Shown here: positions 35,155 to 43,391 of the stretch, in pieces
How positions within the stretch are numbered: position 1 is the stretch's first letter
How the letters are laid out: the number at the start of each line of letters is the position of its first letter
From: Streptomyces sp. DSM 110735
Lineage (GTDB): Bacteria > Actinomycetota > Actinomycetes > Streptomycetales > Streptomycetaceae
Direction: 5' to 3'
DNA: 64,000 nt
NCBI RefSeq assembly: GCF_016482685.1
Contig: NZ_JACYHF010000023.1
Span: forward strand, 1 to 64,000
The notes under the pieces: model-generated
What the model saw: the letters and a program-made list of their open reading frames with translations, nothing else
Databases searched by the model: none
Told to the model about the DNA's origin: nothing
Made by a program: the position numbers and the translations under genes

Positions 35155-36674
35155 CCGGCACCCTGCGGCCGGCCGTCGTCACCGGTACGGAACCGCGACC
35201 GGGCCGCTGGCTCGCGCTCGCCGTCCTGACGCTGGCCGTGCTGCTCGTGGCCGTGGACGCCACCGTCCTCGGCCTCGCCACCCCCTTCATCAGCGAGGAC
35301 CTGCACCCCTCCGGCACCGAGCTGCTGTGGATCGGGGACGTGTACTCCTTCGTCATCGCCGGACTGCTCGTCTCCATGGGCAGCCTCGGCGACCGCGTCG
35401 GCCGCAAGCGCGTCCTGCTGTGGGGCGCGACGGCGTTCGGCGCGCTCTCCGTCCTCAACGCCTACGCGACGACCCCCGGTCTCATGATCCTGGCCCGCGC
35501 CCTGCTCGGCGTGGCGGGCGCGACCCTGATGCCCGCGACCCTGGGTCTGATCCGCACCCTCTTCCACGACCCGCGCGAACGCAGTCTCGCCGTCGGTGTC
35601 TGGGGCGCCACCGCCTCCGCCGGTACGGCCGTCGGACCCATCGTCGGCGGCTTCCTCCTGGAGCACTTCTGGTGGGGCTCGGTCTTCCTGATCAACCTGC
35701 CGGTGACCGCCCTGCTGGTCCTCGTCGGCGCCCGCACCCTCCCCGAGTCCCGCGACCCGCGCCCCGGACCCTGGGACCTGATGAGCGTCGCCCTCTCCCT
35801 GACCGGGATGCTCGGCGTGGTCTACGCGGTCAAGGAGACCGCCACTCACGGTCCCACCGCCCCCGCCCTCGCCGCGGGCACGCTCGGCGCCGCCGCGCTC
35901 TACGGCTTCGTACGCCGCCAACTCGCCCTGCCCACCCCGCTCCTGGACGTACGCCTCTTCCGGCGCCGGGGCTTCGGCGGGGCGGTCCTGGCCGACCTGC
36001 TCACCGTGCTGGGGATGTCGGGGCTGGTGTTCTTCCTGTCCCAGTACCTCCAACTGGTCCAGGGCAGGCACCCGTTCGAGGCGGGACTGGCCGAACTGCC
36101 CGCCGCCGTCGGCGCGGTCGGCGCCGGTCTCCTCGCGGGACGCGCCGCGCGCCGCTTCTCGGTCCGCGCGGTGGTCTCCGCGGGACTGGCCGCCATCGGA
36201 CTCGCCCTCGCCGCCCTCACCACGATCAGCGCGTCCACCGGCTACCCGCTGCTGGGCGCCGCCCTCCTGATCGTCGGCATCGGCGCGGGCTTCTCCTTCA
36301 CCGTCACCGCCGACGTGATCCTCTCCACCGTCCCCAAGAACCAGGCGGGCGCCGCCTCCGCCGTCTCCGAAACCGCCTACGAACTCGGCGCCGCCCTGGG
36401 CATCGCCCTCCTGGGCTCGATCGTGACGGCGTCCTACCGGAACTTCGCGGCTCCGCCGGGCACGCCGAAGACGGTTCACGAGTCCCTGGGTGCGGCAGTG
36501 GAAACAGCGGGGAACATGCCCCCGAAAACGGCGGAAGCCCTATTGGAAGCATCCAGGGAAGCATTCGTACACGGCCTGCACCTGGCGTGCGGAGCCGGAG
36601 CCGTAGTGCTTTTGGCAACGGCGATTGCAGCCTGGTTCCTGCTGCGAGGCCAACGGCTGGACAAGTGCTTTTAG
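35151..36674 (+). CDS. MFS efflux transporter, DHA2 (14-TM) type
   Basis: A 507-residue membrane protein with about 14 hydrophobic segments. Motif A-like GSLGDRVGRKRVLLWG and motif C-like VGVWGATASAGTAVGPIVGGFLLEHFWW mark a drug:proton antiporter. The N-terminal VAVDATVLGLATPFI is typical of EmrB/QacA-like pumps. Coupling to a TetR gene supports inducible export of a lipophilic or cationic compound. Drug specificity is unknown. Confidence 0.93.
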   Translation: MTGTLRPAVVTGTEPRPGRWLALAVLTLAVLLVAVDATVLGLATPFISEDLHPSGTELLWIGDVYSFVIAGLLVSMGSLGDRVGRKRVLLWGATAFGALSVLNAYATTPGLMILARALLGVAGATLMPATLGLIRTLFHDPRERSLAVGVWGATASAGTAVGPIVGGFLLEHFWWGSVFLINLPVTALLVLVGARTLPESRDPRPGPWDLMSVALSLTGMLGVVYAVKETATHGPTAPALAAGTLGAAALYGFVRRQLALPTPLLDVRLFRRRGFGGAVLADLLTVLGMSGLVFFLSQYLQLVQGRHPFEAGLAELPAAVGAVGAGLLAGRAARRFSVRAVVSAGLAAIGLALAALTTISASTGYPLLGAALLIVGIGAGFSFTVTADVILSTVPKNQAGAASAVSETAYELGAALGIALLGSIVTASYRNFAAPPGTPKTVHESLGAAVETAGNMPPKTAEALLEASREAFVHGLHLACGAGAVVLLATAIAAWFLLRGQRLDKCF

Positions 36675-36720
36675 GGGCGCGGGGAACTGCGCGAGCAACC
36701 ACAACGCACCCGCACCCGAA
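36673..36720. repeat. interspersed Streptomyces intergenic repeat
   Basis: The sequence beginning AGGGGCGCGGGGAACTGCGC and ending CGCACCCGCACCCGAA resembles a short repeat that I recall near gene ends across many Streptomyces genomes. It follows the MFS stop and contains GGGGCGCGG/CTGCGCGA-type self-complementary segments. Function unknown. Confidence 0.5.
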
Positions 36721-36728
36721 AACGCAGA

Positions 36729-37400
36729 CTAGGCGGCCTTGGCCTTAGTGGCGTACATATCCACGTACTCCTGCCCGGACAACCGCATGACCTCAGCCAT
36801 CACAGAATCCGTGACCGCCCGCAGCACATACCGATCCCGATCCATCCCCTCGTACCGGGAAAACTCCATCGGCTCACCAAACCGCACCGTCACCCGGCCA
36901 GGGCGCGGCATCCCGCTCCCACCCGGCTGCAGCTTGTCCGTGCCGATCATGGCGAAGGGAACAACAGGCGCCCCGGTCATCAGGGTGAGCCGGGCGATAC
37001 CGGTACGCCCCCGGTAGAGACGGCCGTCGGGCGACCGCGTGCCCTCGGGGTAGATCCCGAAGATCTTCCCCTCCTCCAGGATCCGCCGCCCGGTCATCAG
37101 CGCGGCCACGCCCCCGTTCGCCCCGTCCCGGTCGACCGGGATCATGCCGACGCCGGTGAAGAACCAGGCCATCGCGCGCCCCTTGACGCCCTTGCCGGTG
37201 ACGTACTCGTCCTTGCCGATGAAGCAGACCTGCCGCTTGGAGACGACCGGCAGCACGATGGAGTCGATGAAGGTGAGGTGGTTGCCCGCCAGGATCACCG
37301 GCCCGTCGCCGGGAATGTTCTCCATGCCCTCCACCTGAGGACGGAACATCAGGCGCATGATCGGTCCGAGCACTGCCTTGATGAGGGCGAAGCGGGACAA
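36729..37400 (-). CDS. 1-acyl-sn-glycerol-3-phosphate acyltransferase (PlsC family)
   Basis: A 223-residue acyltransferase. Motif I is AGNHLTFIDS (HX4D), motif II GMIPVDRDGANGG, motif III IYPEGTRSPDGRLYRGRTG, and VPFAMIGTDKL follows. It transfers acyl chains to lysophosphatidate at the membrane. The start is taken as TTG with GGAGGACCTG upstream. It is convergent with the MFS gene, and a -10-like TAATGT (37449-37454, minus strand) may be its promoter. Confidence 0.92.
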   Translation of the reverse strand: MSRFALIKAVLGPIMRLMFRPQVEGMENIPGDGPVILAGNHLTFIDSIVLPVVSKRQVCFIGKDEYVTGKGVKGRAMAWFFTGVGMIPVDRDGANGGVAALMTGRRILEEGKIFGIYPEGTRSPDGRLYRGRTGIARLTLMTGAPVVPFAMIGTDKLQPGGSGMPRPGRVTVRFGEPMEFSRYEGMDRDRYVLRAVTDSVMAEVMRLSGQEYVDMYATKAKAA

Positions 37401-37746
37401 CAGGTCCTCCGAGGCCGACGGGATCGTTATGAGTCTGTGCAGGTGAGGACATTACTCGCGGCAACCGGGGAAACGCACGTCGGGCCCGCGCGGTTCACCG
37501 AGGTCTTACGCGTTGTTGACGCGGGTTTACCTGCGGGTCTTCCTCACGGAGGGTGCTCACGGTGTGACAGGTGTCGCACCCGTACGGCCCTCGGCGCCCC
37601 CCCTCGGACGGACCCGACGAACCGTCACCTCACCACCCCCACCGGACAGCCCCTGTCACCCGCGTGTTCGTACCGGGGTCTCCCCCCGGTCACCCCACCG
37701 CCCCTACGATCAGCGCGCATTCGACGATCCGACGCAGGAGGCGCGC
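37401..37746. other. divergent intergenic region plsC/glpQ1
   Basis: A 346-base gap with no gene. It holds the plsC promoter region, PHO-box-like repeats (37493-37531) and the ribosome site GGAGG of the phosphodiesterase gene. Confidence 0.6.
37493..37531 (+). promoter_or_regulatory. PHO-box-like direct repeats
   Basis: GTTCACC (37493) matches the PhoP half-site exactly. GTTGACG lies exactly 22 bases on (37515) and GTTTACC at 37525. From memory, PHO boxes of Streptomyces are 11-base direct repeats of GTTCACC-type units, and glpQ1 is a known PhoP target. The spacing of the third unit is 10, so the box is imperfect. Confidence 0.5.
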
Positions 37747-38922
37747 ATGGAGAGCGAGCAGACGAACCGGTCCACCCGGTCCACCGGACGGCGGGCGGTG
37801 CTCGGTGCCGCGGTGCTCGGCGCGGGCGGCGCGGTCCTCGGGCTGCCCGGCGCCGCCCGCGCGGCCGGGACCCGCACGGCCGCGTACGGCGGAGGCGGGC
37901 TGAAGAGCCTGCCCAAGCCGACGATCATCGGCCACCGCGGCACCAGCGGCTACCGTCCCGAGCACACCTTCGGCTCGTACGACCTGGCGCTCGAACTCGG
38001 CGCCGACATCGTGGAGGCGGGCGACCTGGTGCCCACGAAGGACGGGCACCTCGTCTGCCGGCACGAGCCGGAGATCGGCGGCACCACCGACGTGGCGTCG
38101 CACCCGGAGTTCGCGGACCGCAAGAGGACGAAGCTCCTCGACGGGGTGTCCACCACCGGCTGGTTCACCGAGGACTTCACGCTCGCCGAGCTGCGCACGC
38201 TGCGCGCCGTCGAGCGCATCCCCGCCAACCGTCCGCACAACACTCTCTACAACGGGCGCTGGCCCATCCCCACCTTCGAAGAGGTCCTCCAGTGGCAGGA
38301 CCGGCGCACCCGCGAGCTGGGGCGCCAGGTGTGGATCTACCCCGAGCTGAAGCACCCCACCTACTTCCGCAAGCTCGGTCTCGGGCTTGAGGAGCGGGTC
38401 GCCAAGATCCTCCACAAGTACGGCAAGGACGGCCGCAACTCCCCGGTCATCCTCCAGTCCTTCGAGCCGACCAGCATCCAGCGCATGAACCGCCTGGTCG
38501 ACAACCCGCTGGTCGTGCTGCTCTCCAGCGCCGACAGCCGCCCCTACGACTTCGTGGACACCGGCGACCCGCGCACGACCGCGGACCTCGTCACCCCCAA
38601 GGGGCTGCGGGAGATCGCCGGTTACGCGCAGGGCATCGGACCCACCCTCGACCTGGTCATCCCCAAGAAGTCCGACGGCACCCTGGGCACGCCCACCACG
38701 CTGGTCGCGGACGCGCACAAGGTCGGGCTGGTGCTGCACCCGTACACGATGCGCAACGAGAACCCCTTCCTCCCGGCCGAGTACCGCAAGGGCAGCGCCC
38801 CGGACGCCTACGGCGACGCCTTCGGCGCCTTCCGCACCTATTTCGCCACCGGCATCGACGGCGTCTTCACCGACAACGCCGACACCGCCCTGCTCGCCCG
38901 CGCCGACTTCCTCGGCGGCTGA
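37747..38922 (+). CDS. glpQ1: Tat-exported glycerophosphodiester phosphodiesterase (GlpQ1 type)
   Basis: A 391-residue secreted enzyme. The Tat signal is STGRRAVLGAAVLGAGGAV followed by AARA. The catalytic region is IGHRGTSGYRPEHTFGSYDLA with IVEAGDLVPTKDG and HEPEIGG, then QVWIYPELKHPT and GIDGVFTDNADTAL at the end, as in GlpQ. It releases glycerol-3-phosphate from deacylated phospholipids or teichoic-acid fragments outside the cell. The ATG has GCAGGAGG upstream. PHO-box-like repeats suggest induction under phosphate starvation. Confidence 0.93.
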   Translation: MESEQTNRSTRSTGRRAVLGAAVLGAGGAVLGLPGAARAAGTRTAAYGGGGLKSLPKPTIIGHRGTSGYRPEHTFGSYDLALELGADIVEAGDLVPTKDGHLVCRHEPEIGGTTDVASHPEFADRKRTKLLDGVSTTGWFTEDFTLAELRTLRAVERIPANRPHNTLYNGRWPIPTFEEVLQWQDRRTRELGRQVWIYPELKHPTYFRKLGLGLEERVAKILHKYGKDGRNSPVILQSFEPTSIQRMNRLVDNPLVVLLSSADSRPYDFVDTGDPRTTADLVTPKGLREIAGYAQGIGPTLDLVIPKKSDGTLGTPTTLVADAHKVGLVLHPYTMRNENPFLPAEYRKGSAPDAYGDAFGAFRTYFATGIDGVFTDNADTALLARADFLGG

Positions 38923-39001
38923 ACCCCGGCGGGCGGCTGAGCCCCCACGGGCGGCGAAACCCCCGCGTCAACCCCGCGCCCCCGCCTCCCCGGTCGGGGT
39001 G

Positions 39002-39045
39002 ACGACGCGCCGTACGGGAAACCCCGGACCCGGGCGGCGCGTCGT
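39002..39045. repeat. inverted repeat before the sigma-like gene
   Basis: ACGACGCGCCG (39002-39012) and CGGCGCGTCGT (39035-39045) are perfect 11-base arms with a 22-base loop. The ATG of the next gene is 8 bases downstream. It could be the glpQ1 terminator or a 5' structure. Confidence 0.55.
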
Positions 39046-39052
39046 TGCGCAT

Positions 39053-39559
39053 ATGACGCACGACCTGCTGGCCGCCCTGCGCCCGCTGCTCACGGCCGAG
39101 GCATCCGCCGAGGCGCAGACAGGCGGGAGCGAGCCGGGCGACCTGGAACAGGCGGTCTGGGTACGGCTCCTGGAGCGCCTGGCAGCCGACGGACCGCCGC
39201 CCGACCCGCAGCGCTGGCTGCGCCGGGCGGTGCGCGCCGAGGCGCGCCGCAGCCGCCGTACCCTCCGGCGCGAGCACCCCTACGGCGCCGAGCCCGCCGA
39301 CGACGCCGGACCCGGACCCGAGCAACTCGCCCTCACCGCCGCCCGGTACGGACTGCTGCGCGAGGCGGTCGGACGGCTGCCCGGACGCTGCCCCCGGCTC
39401 CTGGAGGCGCTGCTCTCCCCACGGGACCCCACCTACCGCGAGATCGCGGGGGAGTTGGGTATCTCACAGGGCAGTCTCGGCCCGGAACGTTCCCGATGCC
39501 TGGAATGTCTGCGGCGATTGCTCGCGCCGGAGGTTGCGGCCGACGGAGTGCGGGGATAG
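39053..39559 (+). CDS. RNA polymerase sigma-like protein
   Basis: About 168 residues, shorter than a typical ECF sigma. The N-terminal half has weak region-2-like helices (LEQAVWVRLLERLA, RWLRRAVRAEARRSRR). The C-terminal half is a clear region-4 helix-turn-helix (PRDPTYREIAGELGISQGSLGPERSRCLECLRRLL). It is likely a small sigma factor or anti-sigma partner. The start is uncertain: ATG 39053 has no Shine-Dalgarno sequence, and GTG 38999 is an alternative. Confidence 0.75.
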   Translation: MTHDLLAALRPLLTAEASAEAQTGGSEPGDLEQAVWVRLLERLAADGPPPDPQRWLRRAVRAEARRSRRTLRREHPYGAEPADDAGPGPEQLALTAARYGLLREAVGRLPGRCPRLLEALLSPRDPTYREIAGELGISQGSLGPERSRCLECLRRLLAPEVAADGVRG

Positions 39560-39604
39560 GTGTGAGGTACGACGGCTGATCAGGTGAGCGGGAGGCGTGC
39601 GCAC

Positions 39605-40102
39605 ATGGGCATGAGCGTGACCATCTCGGCGGCGACCGAGCAGGACGCGGAACAGATCTTCAGGCTCCAGTACCTCTGCTTCCAGAGCGAGGCGGCGCGG
39701 TACGGCAACTACCGCATCGACCCGCTCGTCCAGAGCCTGGACTCGGTCCGCGAGGAGGTCGCCGCCGACTGCGTCTTCGTCGCCCGGCTCGGCGACGAGA
39801 TCGTCGGCTCGGTGCGCGGACGGCTCACCGAGGACGGCGCCGCCGCCATCGGCACCCTCTGCGTCCACCCCCGCCTCCAGGGTCACGGCATCGGCGCCCG
39901 GCTCCTCGGCGCGGCCGAGGCGGCGCTGACCGAGCAGCGCGGCGCCACCGTGTTCCGGCTGCACAGCGGGCACCGCAGCGACGCCGGGCTGCGGCTGTAC
40001 CGCCGCGCCGGATACCAGGCGGTCGGGCGCTCGCAGGGCGCCGACGGGGTGGAGATGATCGTGCTGGAGAAGAAGGCGGGCGTCTACGCGGCCACCGCGT
40101 GA
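39605..40102 (+). CDS. GNAT family N-acetyltransferase
   Basis: A 165-residue GNAT. Motif A is GTLCVHPRLQGHGIGARLLGAAE (Q/RxxGxG/A), followed by FRLHSGHRSDAGLRLYRRAGYQ (motif B). ATG 39605 has GGAGG nine bases upstream; GTG 39584 and ATG 39611 are weaker alternatives. The substrate is unknown. It lies 45 bases after the sigma-like gene on the same strand. Confidence 0.88.
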   Translation: MGMSVTISAATEQDAEQIFRLQYLCFQSEAARYGNYRIDPLVQSLDSVREEVAADCVFVARLGDEIVGSVRGRLTEDGAAAIGTLCVHPRLQGHGIGARLLGAAEAALTEQRGATVFRLHSGHRSDAGLRLYRRAGYQAVGRSQGADGVEMIVLEKKAGVYAATA

Positions 40103-40147
40103 CGCCCCGCCCGACGCCCAGCGTCCAGCGCCTCGGGCCCCGCGCGG

Positions 40148-40573
40148 CTAGCGCGTGACGTCCGCGCGCAGCCGCGCCTTGCGCAGCCAGTACAGCGCGG
40201 ACAGCGGCAGCAGCACGGGGATGAAGACGTACCCCATGCCGTAGTCCGACCACACGGTGGCGTCCGGGAAGGCGGACGGCTCGACCAGGGTCCAGGTGCC
40301 CACGATCAGCACGCCCGCCAGCTCGGCGGCGCAGCACACCAGCGCCGCCCGGCGGGCCGTCTCACCGCCCCGCACCAGGGTGTACGTGATGAAGCCGTAG
40401 ACCACGCCCGCGAGCGCGGAGAGCGTGTAGGCGAGCGGGGCACGGTCGAACCCGGTGGCGATCTGGTACACCGAGCGCGACACCGCGCCGACCACCATCA
40501 CGCCGTAGAACCACACGAGCAGCATGCCCGGCCCGCTGATCAGCCGGGCCGGCTTCTCCTCCAGCGCCGTCAC
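40148..40573 (-). CDS. DUF3817-like integral membrane protein
   Basis: A 141-residue protein with about four hydrophobic segments (for example GMLLVWFYGVMVVGAVSRSVYQIATG). It resembles DUF3817/YdzA-like small membrane proteins of actinobacteria. The GTG start follows the upstream membrane protein stop by one base, so the two are translationally coupled. Function unknown. Confidence 0.7.
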   Translation of the reverse strand: MTALEEKPARLISGPGMLLVWFYGVMVVGAVSRSVYQIATGFDRAPLAYTLSALAGVVYGFITYTLVRGGETARRAALVCCAAELAGVLIVGTWTLVEPSAFPDATVWSDYGMGYVFIPVLLPLSALYWLRKARLRADVTR

Positions 40574-40574
40574 G

Positions 40575-40934
40575 TCAGCCTCCCCAGATGTCGAAGAGCC
40601 GCACCTCGAGCACGGCAAGGACCACACCGCCCGCGGCGGCCGTCACCGAGCCCCAGCGGGTCCGCTCGGCCAGCGACATGAACCCGGCGGCGGGAACACA
40701 CGCGAAGGCGCCCAGCAGATACGCCACGAAGATCGTCGTGCCCTGCTCGGGACGCTCGCCCCGGGCCAGCCGTACGACCCCGACCACCAACTGCACCAGG
40801 GCGAGGACCGACACCACGGCCATGCCGATCAGATGCCAGTCCTTGGTCGGCTGGTCCCGGTACGCGGCCCAGCCGCACCAGGCGGCCAGGAGCAGCGCGG
40901 CGACCCCGGTCACCAGCAAGAGGGCGTTGAGCAT
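40575..40934 (-). CDS. small integral membrane protein
   Basis: A 119-residue protein with about four membrane segments (ALLLVTGVAALLLAAWCGWAA, GMAVVSVLALVQLVVGVVRLA, IFVAYLLGAFACVPAAGFM, AAAGGVVLAVLEVRLF). No family recognised. It is the first gene of a two-gene unit with the DUF3817-like protein. Such pairs in Streptomyces are often conserved near metNIQ; function unknown. Confidence 0.72.
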   Translation of the reverse strand: MLNALLLVTGVAALLLAAWCGWAAYRDQPTKDWHLIGMAVVSVLALVQLVVGVVRLARGERPEQGTTIFVAYLLGAFACVPAAGFMSLAERTRWGSVTAAAGGVVLAVLEVRLFDIWGG

Positions 40935-41219
40935 GCGGAGACCTTATTACGGCCGAAACGGACGCCCGCCGCCGCCCCCGGCGTACGCCCCCGCCCGCTC
41001 GCGGCTCGTGCGACCACCGTGGCGTTGGCCACAAGCCGCGCGGGGAAGGGGTCTCGCACCCCTCCCGACGGGTGGCCCGGTGCCCTTGTCCGGCTTGGGC
41101 GAGCGGGCGGGAGCAGGCGGAACGGGTGCGTCCACCCCGTCCACCAGGACTGTCCGCGCCTGTCCAGCATGTGGACAGTGTTCTCCGGTCCCGAGCGTCC
41201 GTCTGCTTTACTGGCCCGC
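40935..41219 (+). other. upstream region of the met leader
   Basis: No gene. The inverted repeat CTGTCCA/TGGACAG (41160-41178) and a possible -10, TTTACT (41207-41212), seven bases before the leader ATG are the only signals seen. Confidence 0.5.
41160..41178. promoter_or_regulatory. inverted repeat upstream of the met leader peptide
   Basis: CTGTCCA (41160-41166) and TGGACAG (41172-41178) are perfect arms with a 5-base centre. It lies about 40 bases before the likely transcript start of the leader and is a plausible sulfur-responsive operator. Confidence 0.45.
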
Positions 41220-41306
41220 ATGACCACGACGAGCAGCCGCACCCTTGCGACCGAGGCGACCATGACGCCCGGTGCTCGCTGTATGTGTCGAATGTGCGCC
41301 TTCTAG
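41220..41306 (+). CDS. Met/Cys-rich leader peptide of metNIQ
   Basis: A 28-residue frame starting MTTTSSRTLATEATM and ending RCMCRMCAF. Four Met and three Cys codons, several clustered at the end, are what a sulfur-amino-acid attenuator would use to stall ribosomes when Met or Cys is scarce. A -10-like TTTACT ends seven bases before the ATG, so the leader may be leaderless. It ends 226 bases before metN. Met/Cys leader peptides of this general kind are known before sulfur genes in Streptomyces; the mechanism here is inference. Confidence 0.6.
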   Translation: MTTTSSRTLATEATMTPGARCMCRMCAF

Positions 41307-41532
41307 AGGGCCCCCGCACCATCTGAGCCTCGCGCCCCGAAGCGAGAGCCGCGGTCGATCGTCCGGAACACCGGCGTACCGGACCCGTGCCGCCTTTCGC
41401 GCACACGCCGTTCTCCCCGGGTTCCACCCCGGTCCCCATCGCCACCGCGAGAACCGTGCCGCGTCCCCATCGAACGCAAGCACCCGTGCCGGGCCCACCC
41501 GCGCCCGCGCACTCGACAGTGACGGAAATCCT
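41307..41532 (+). other. metNIQ 5' leader region
   Basis: No gene. Short self-complementary segments occur, such as CTCGC/GCGAG and GTCCGG/CCGGAC, and could form alternative hairpins between leader peptide and metN. No SAM riboswitch core was recognised. Confidence 0.35.
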
Positions 41533-42567
41533 GTGATCACGACATCGGGCCTGACCAAGGTCTACCGCTCCCGAGGCCGCGAGGTCACCGCCCTCGACGG
41601 CGTGGACCTCCACGTCCGCGAAGGCGAGGTCTACGGCGTCATCGGCCAGTCCGGCGCCGGAAAGTCCTCCCTGATCCGCTGCGTCAACCTGCTTGAGCGC
41701 CCCACCGCGGGCACCGTGACCGTGGCGGGCCAGGACCTCACCGCGCTCGCGGGGCGCGGACCGCGCGCCGGACGGGACCTGCGCCGGGCACGCTCGCACA
41801 TCGGCATGGTCTTCCAGCACTTCAACCTGCTGTCCTCGCGGACCGTGCAGGACAACGTCGAGCTGCCGCTGGAGATCCTCGGCAAGTCCGGCAAGGAGCG
41901 CTCGCGCAAGGCGCTGGAACTCCTCGACCTGGTGGGTCTCGCCGACAAGGCCAAGACCACCCCGGCCCAGCTCTCCGGCGGCCAGAAGCAGCGCGTCGGC
42001 ATCGCCCGCGCCCTGGCCGGAGACCCCAAGGTCCTGCTGTCCGACGAGGCCACCAGCGCGCTGGACCCCGAGACGACCCGCTCGATCCTCCAGTTGCTGC
42101 GCGACCTCAACCAGCAGCTCGGGCTCACCGTCCTGCTCATCACCCACGAGATGGACGTCGTGAAGTCCATCTGCGACTCCGCCGCACTCATGGAGAAGGG
42201 ACGCGTCGTGGAATCCGGCACCGTCAGCGAACTGCTCGCCACCCCCGGCTCCCAGTTGGCCTCCGCCCTGTTCCCGGTGGGCGGCGAGGCGTCCGGCGAC
42301 GACCGCACCGTCCTCGACATCACCTTCCACGGCGAGGCCGCCACCCAGCCGGTCATCTCCCAGCTCTCGCGCACCTACAACATCGACATCTCGATCCTCG
42401 GCGCGGCCATCGACACCGTCGGCGGTCTCCAGATCGGCCGGATGCGCATCGAGCTGCCCGGCCGCTACGAGGACAACGTGGTGCCCATCGGCTTCCTGCG
42501 CGAACAGGGTCTGCAGATCGACGTCCAGGGCCAGGAGCCCGTGCTGGTGAAGGATGGTGCCAAGTGA
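41533..42567 (+). CDS. metN: methionine ABC transporter ATP-binding protein
   Basis: A 344-residue ATPase. Walker A is GQSGAGKSS, the signature LSGGQKQRVGIARAL and Walker B VLLSDEATSALD. The C-terminal NIL domain (about 260-340: DITFHGEAATQPVIS and GGLQIGRMRIELPG) binds methionine and gives feedback inhibition in the E. coli homologue. The GTG start has GACGGAAA upstream. Its stop overlaps the metI start (GTGA). Confidence 0.95.
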   Translation: MITTSGLTKVYRSRGREVTALDGVDLHVREGEVYGVIGQSGAGKSSLIRCVNLLERPTAGTVTVAGQDLTALAGRGPRAGRDLRRARSHIGMVFQHFNLLSSRTVQDNVELPLEILGKSGKERSRKALELLDLVGLADKAKTTPAQLSGGQKQRVGIARALAGDPKVLLSDEATSALDPETTRSILQLLRDLNQQLGLTVLLITHEMDVVKSICDSAALMEKGRVVESGTVSELLATPGSQLASALFPVGGEASGDDRTVLDITFHGEAATQPVISQLSRTYNIDISILGAAIDTVGGLQIGRMRIELPGRYEDNVVPIGFLREQGLQIDVQGQEPVLVKDGAK

Positions 42568-43301
42568 CCTGGTCCGAGATGCAGCCCCTGCTGACGCAGG
42601 CGTGTTCCGAGACGCTCACCATGATGATCTGGTCCACGCTGATAGCCGTCGCCGTCGGACTCCCGCTCGGCATCCTCCTGGTCCTCACCGACCGGGGTGG
42701 CCTGCTCCAGAACATCGTGGCCAACAAGGTGCTCGGCCAGATCGTGAACATCGGCCGCTCGATGCCGTTCATCATCCTGATGGTCGCGCTGATGAGCTTC
42801 ACCCGCTGGGTCACCGGCACCACCATCGGCACGACCGCTGCGATCGTCCCGCTCGCCATCGGCGGCATCCCGTTCTTCGCGCGCCTGGTCGAGACCGCCG
42901 TGCGCGAAGTGGACGGCGGACTCGTCGAGGCGGTGCAGGCCATGGGCGGCAACACCTGGACGATCGTCCGCAAGGTCCTCATCCCCGAGGCGCTGCCCTC
43001 GCTGATCGCCAGCACCACCACGACGATCATCGCCCTGATCGGCTACTCCGCCATGGCCGGCACGGTCGGCGGCGGCGGACTCGGCGACCTCGCCGTCCGC
43101 TACGGCTACCAGCGCTTCGAGACCGAACTGATGTGGATCATCGTCGGCATCCTCGCCGTCGTCATCTCGCTCATCCAGTTCGCGGGCGACTTCGCGGCAC
43201 GCTCCCTGCACGGGCGCGGCGGACGCTCGGGACCCGCGCCGAAGCTCCGGCTGCTGAAGGCGACGGAACCGGCCGCCGCCGACATCTCCAAGGTCGCCTG
43301 A
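42564..43301 (+). CDS. metI: methionine ABC transporter permease
   Basis: A 245-residue permease with about five or six membrane segments. The cytoplasmic coupling loop is EAVQAMGGNTWTIVRKVLIPEALPSLI, with the EAA motif of binding-protein-dependent permeases. The GTG start is translationally coupled to metN. Two solute-binding genes follow. Confidence 0.95.
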   Translation: MTWSEMQPLLTQACSETLTMMIWSTLIAVAVGLPLGILLVLTDRGGLLQNIVANKVLGQIVNIGRSMPFIILMVALMSFTRWVTGTTIGTTAAIVPLAIGGIPFFARLVETAVREVDGGLVEAVQAMGGNTWTIVRKVLIPEALPSLIASTTTTIIALIGYSAMAGTVGGGGLGDLAVRYGYQRFETELMWIIVGILAVVISLIQFAGDFAARSLHGRGGRSGPAPKLRLLKATEPAAADISKVA

Positions 43302-43391
43302 GCCGATCCCGGCCGTCCCCCCGAGGGGCACCCCCAGACTCCCCGTTCACCCGTACACGGGGTCGCACCACCATAAGGAAAGGCACTTTTC

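Noticed and set aside
41307..41532. SAM riboswitch before metN
   Set aside because: No conserved SAM-riboswitch core was recognised; a leader peptide is the better explanation.
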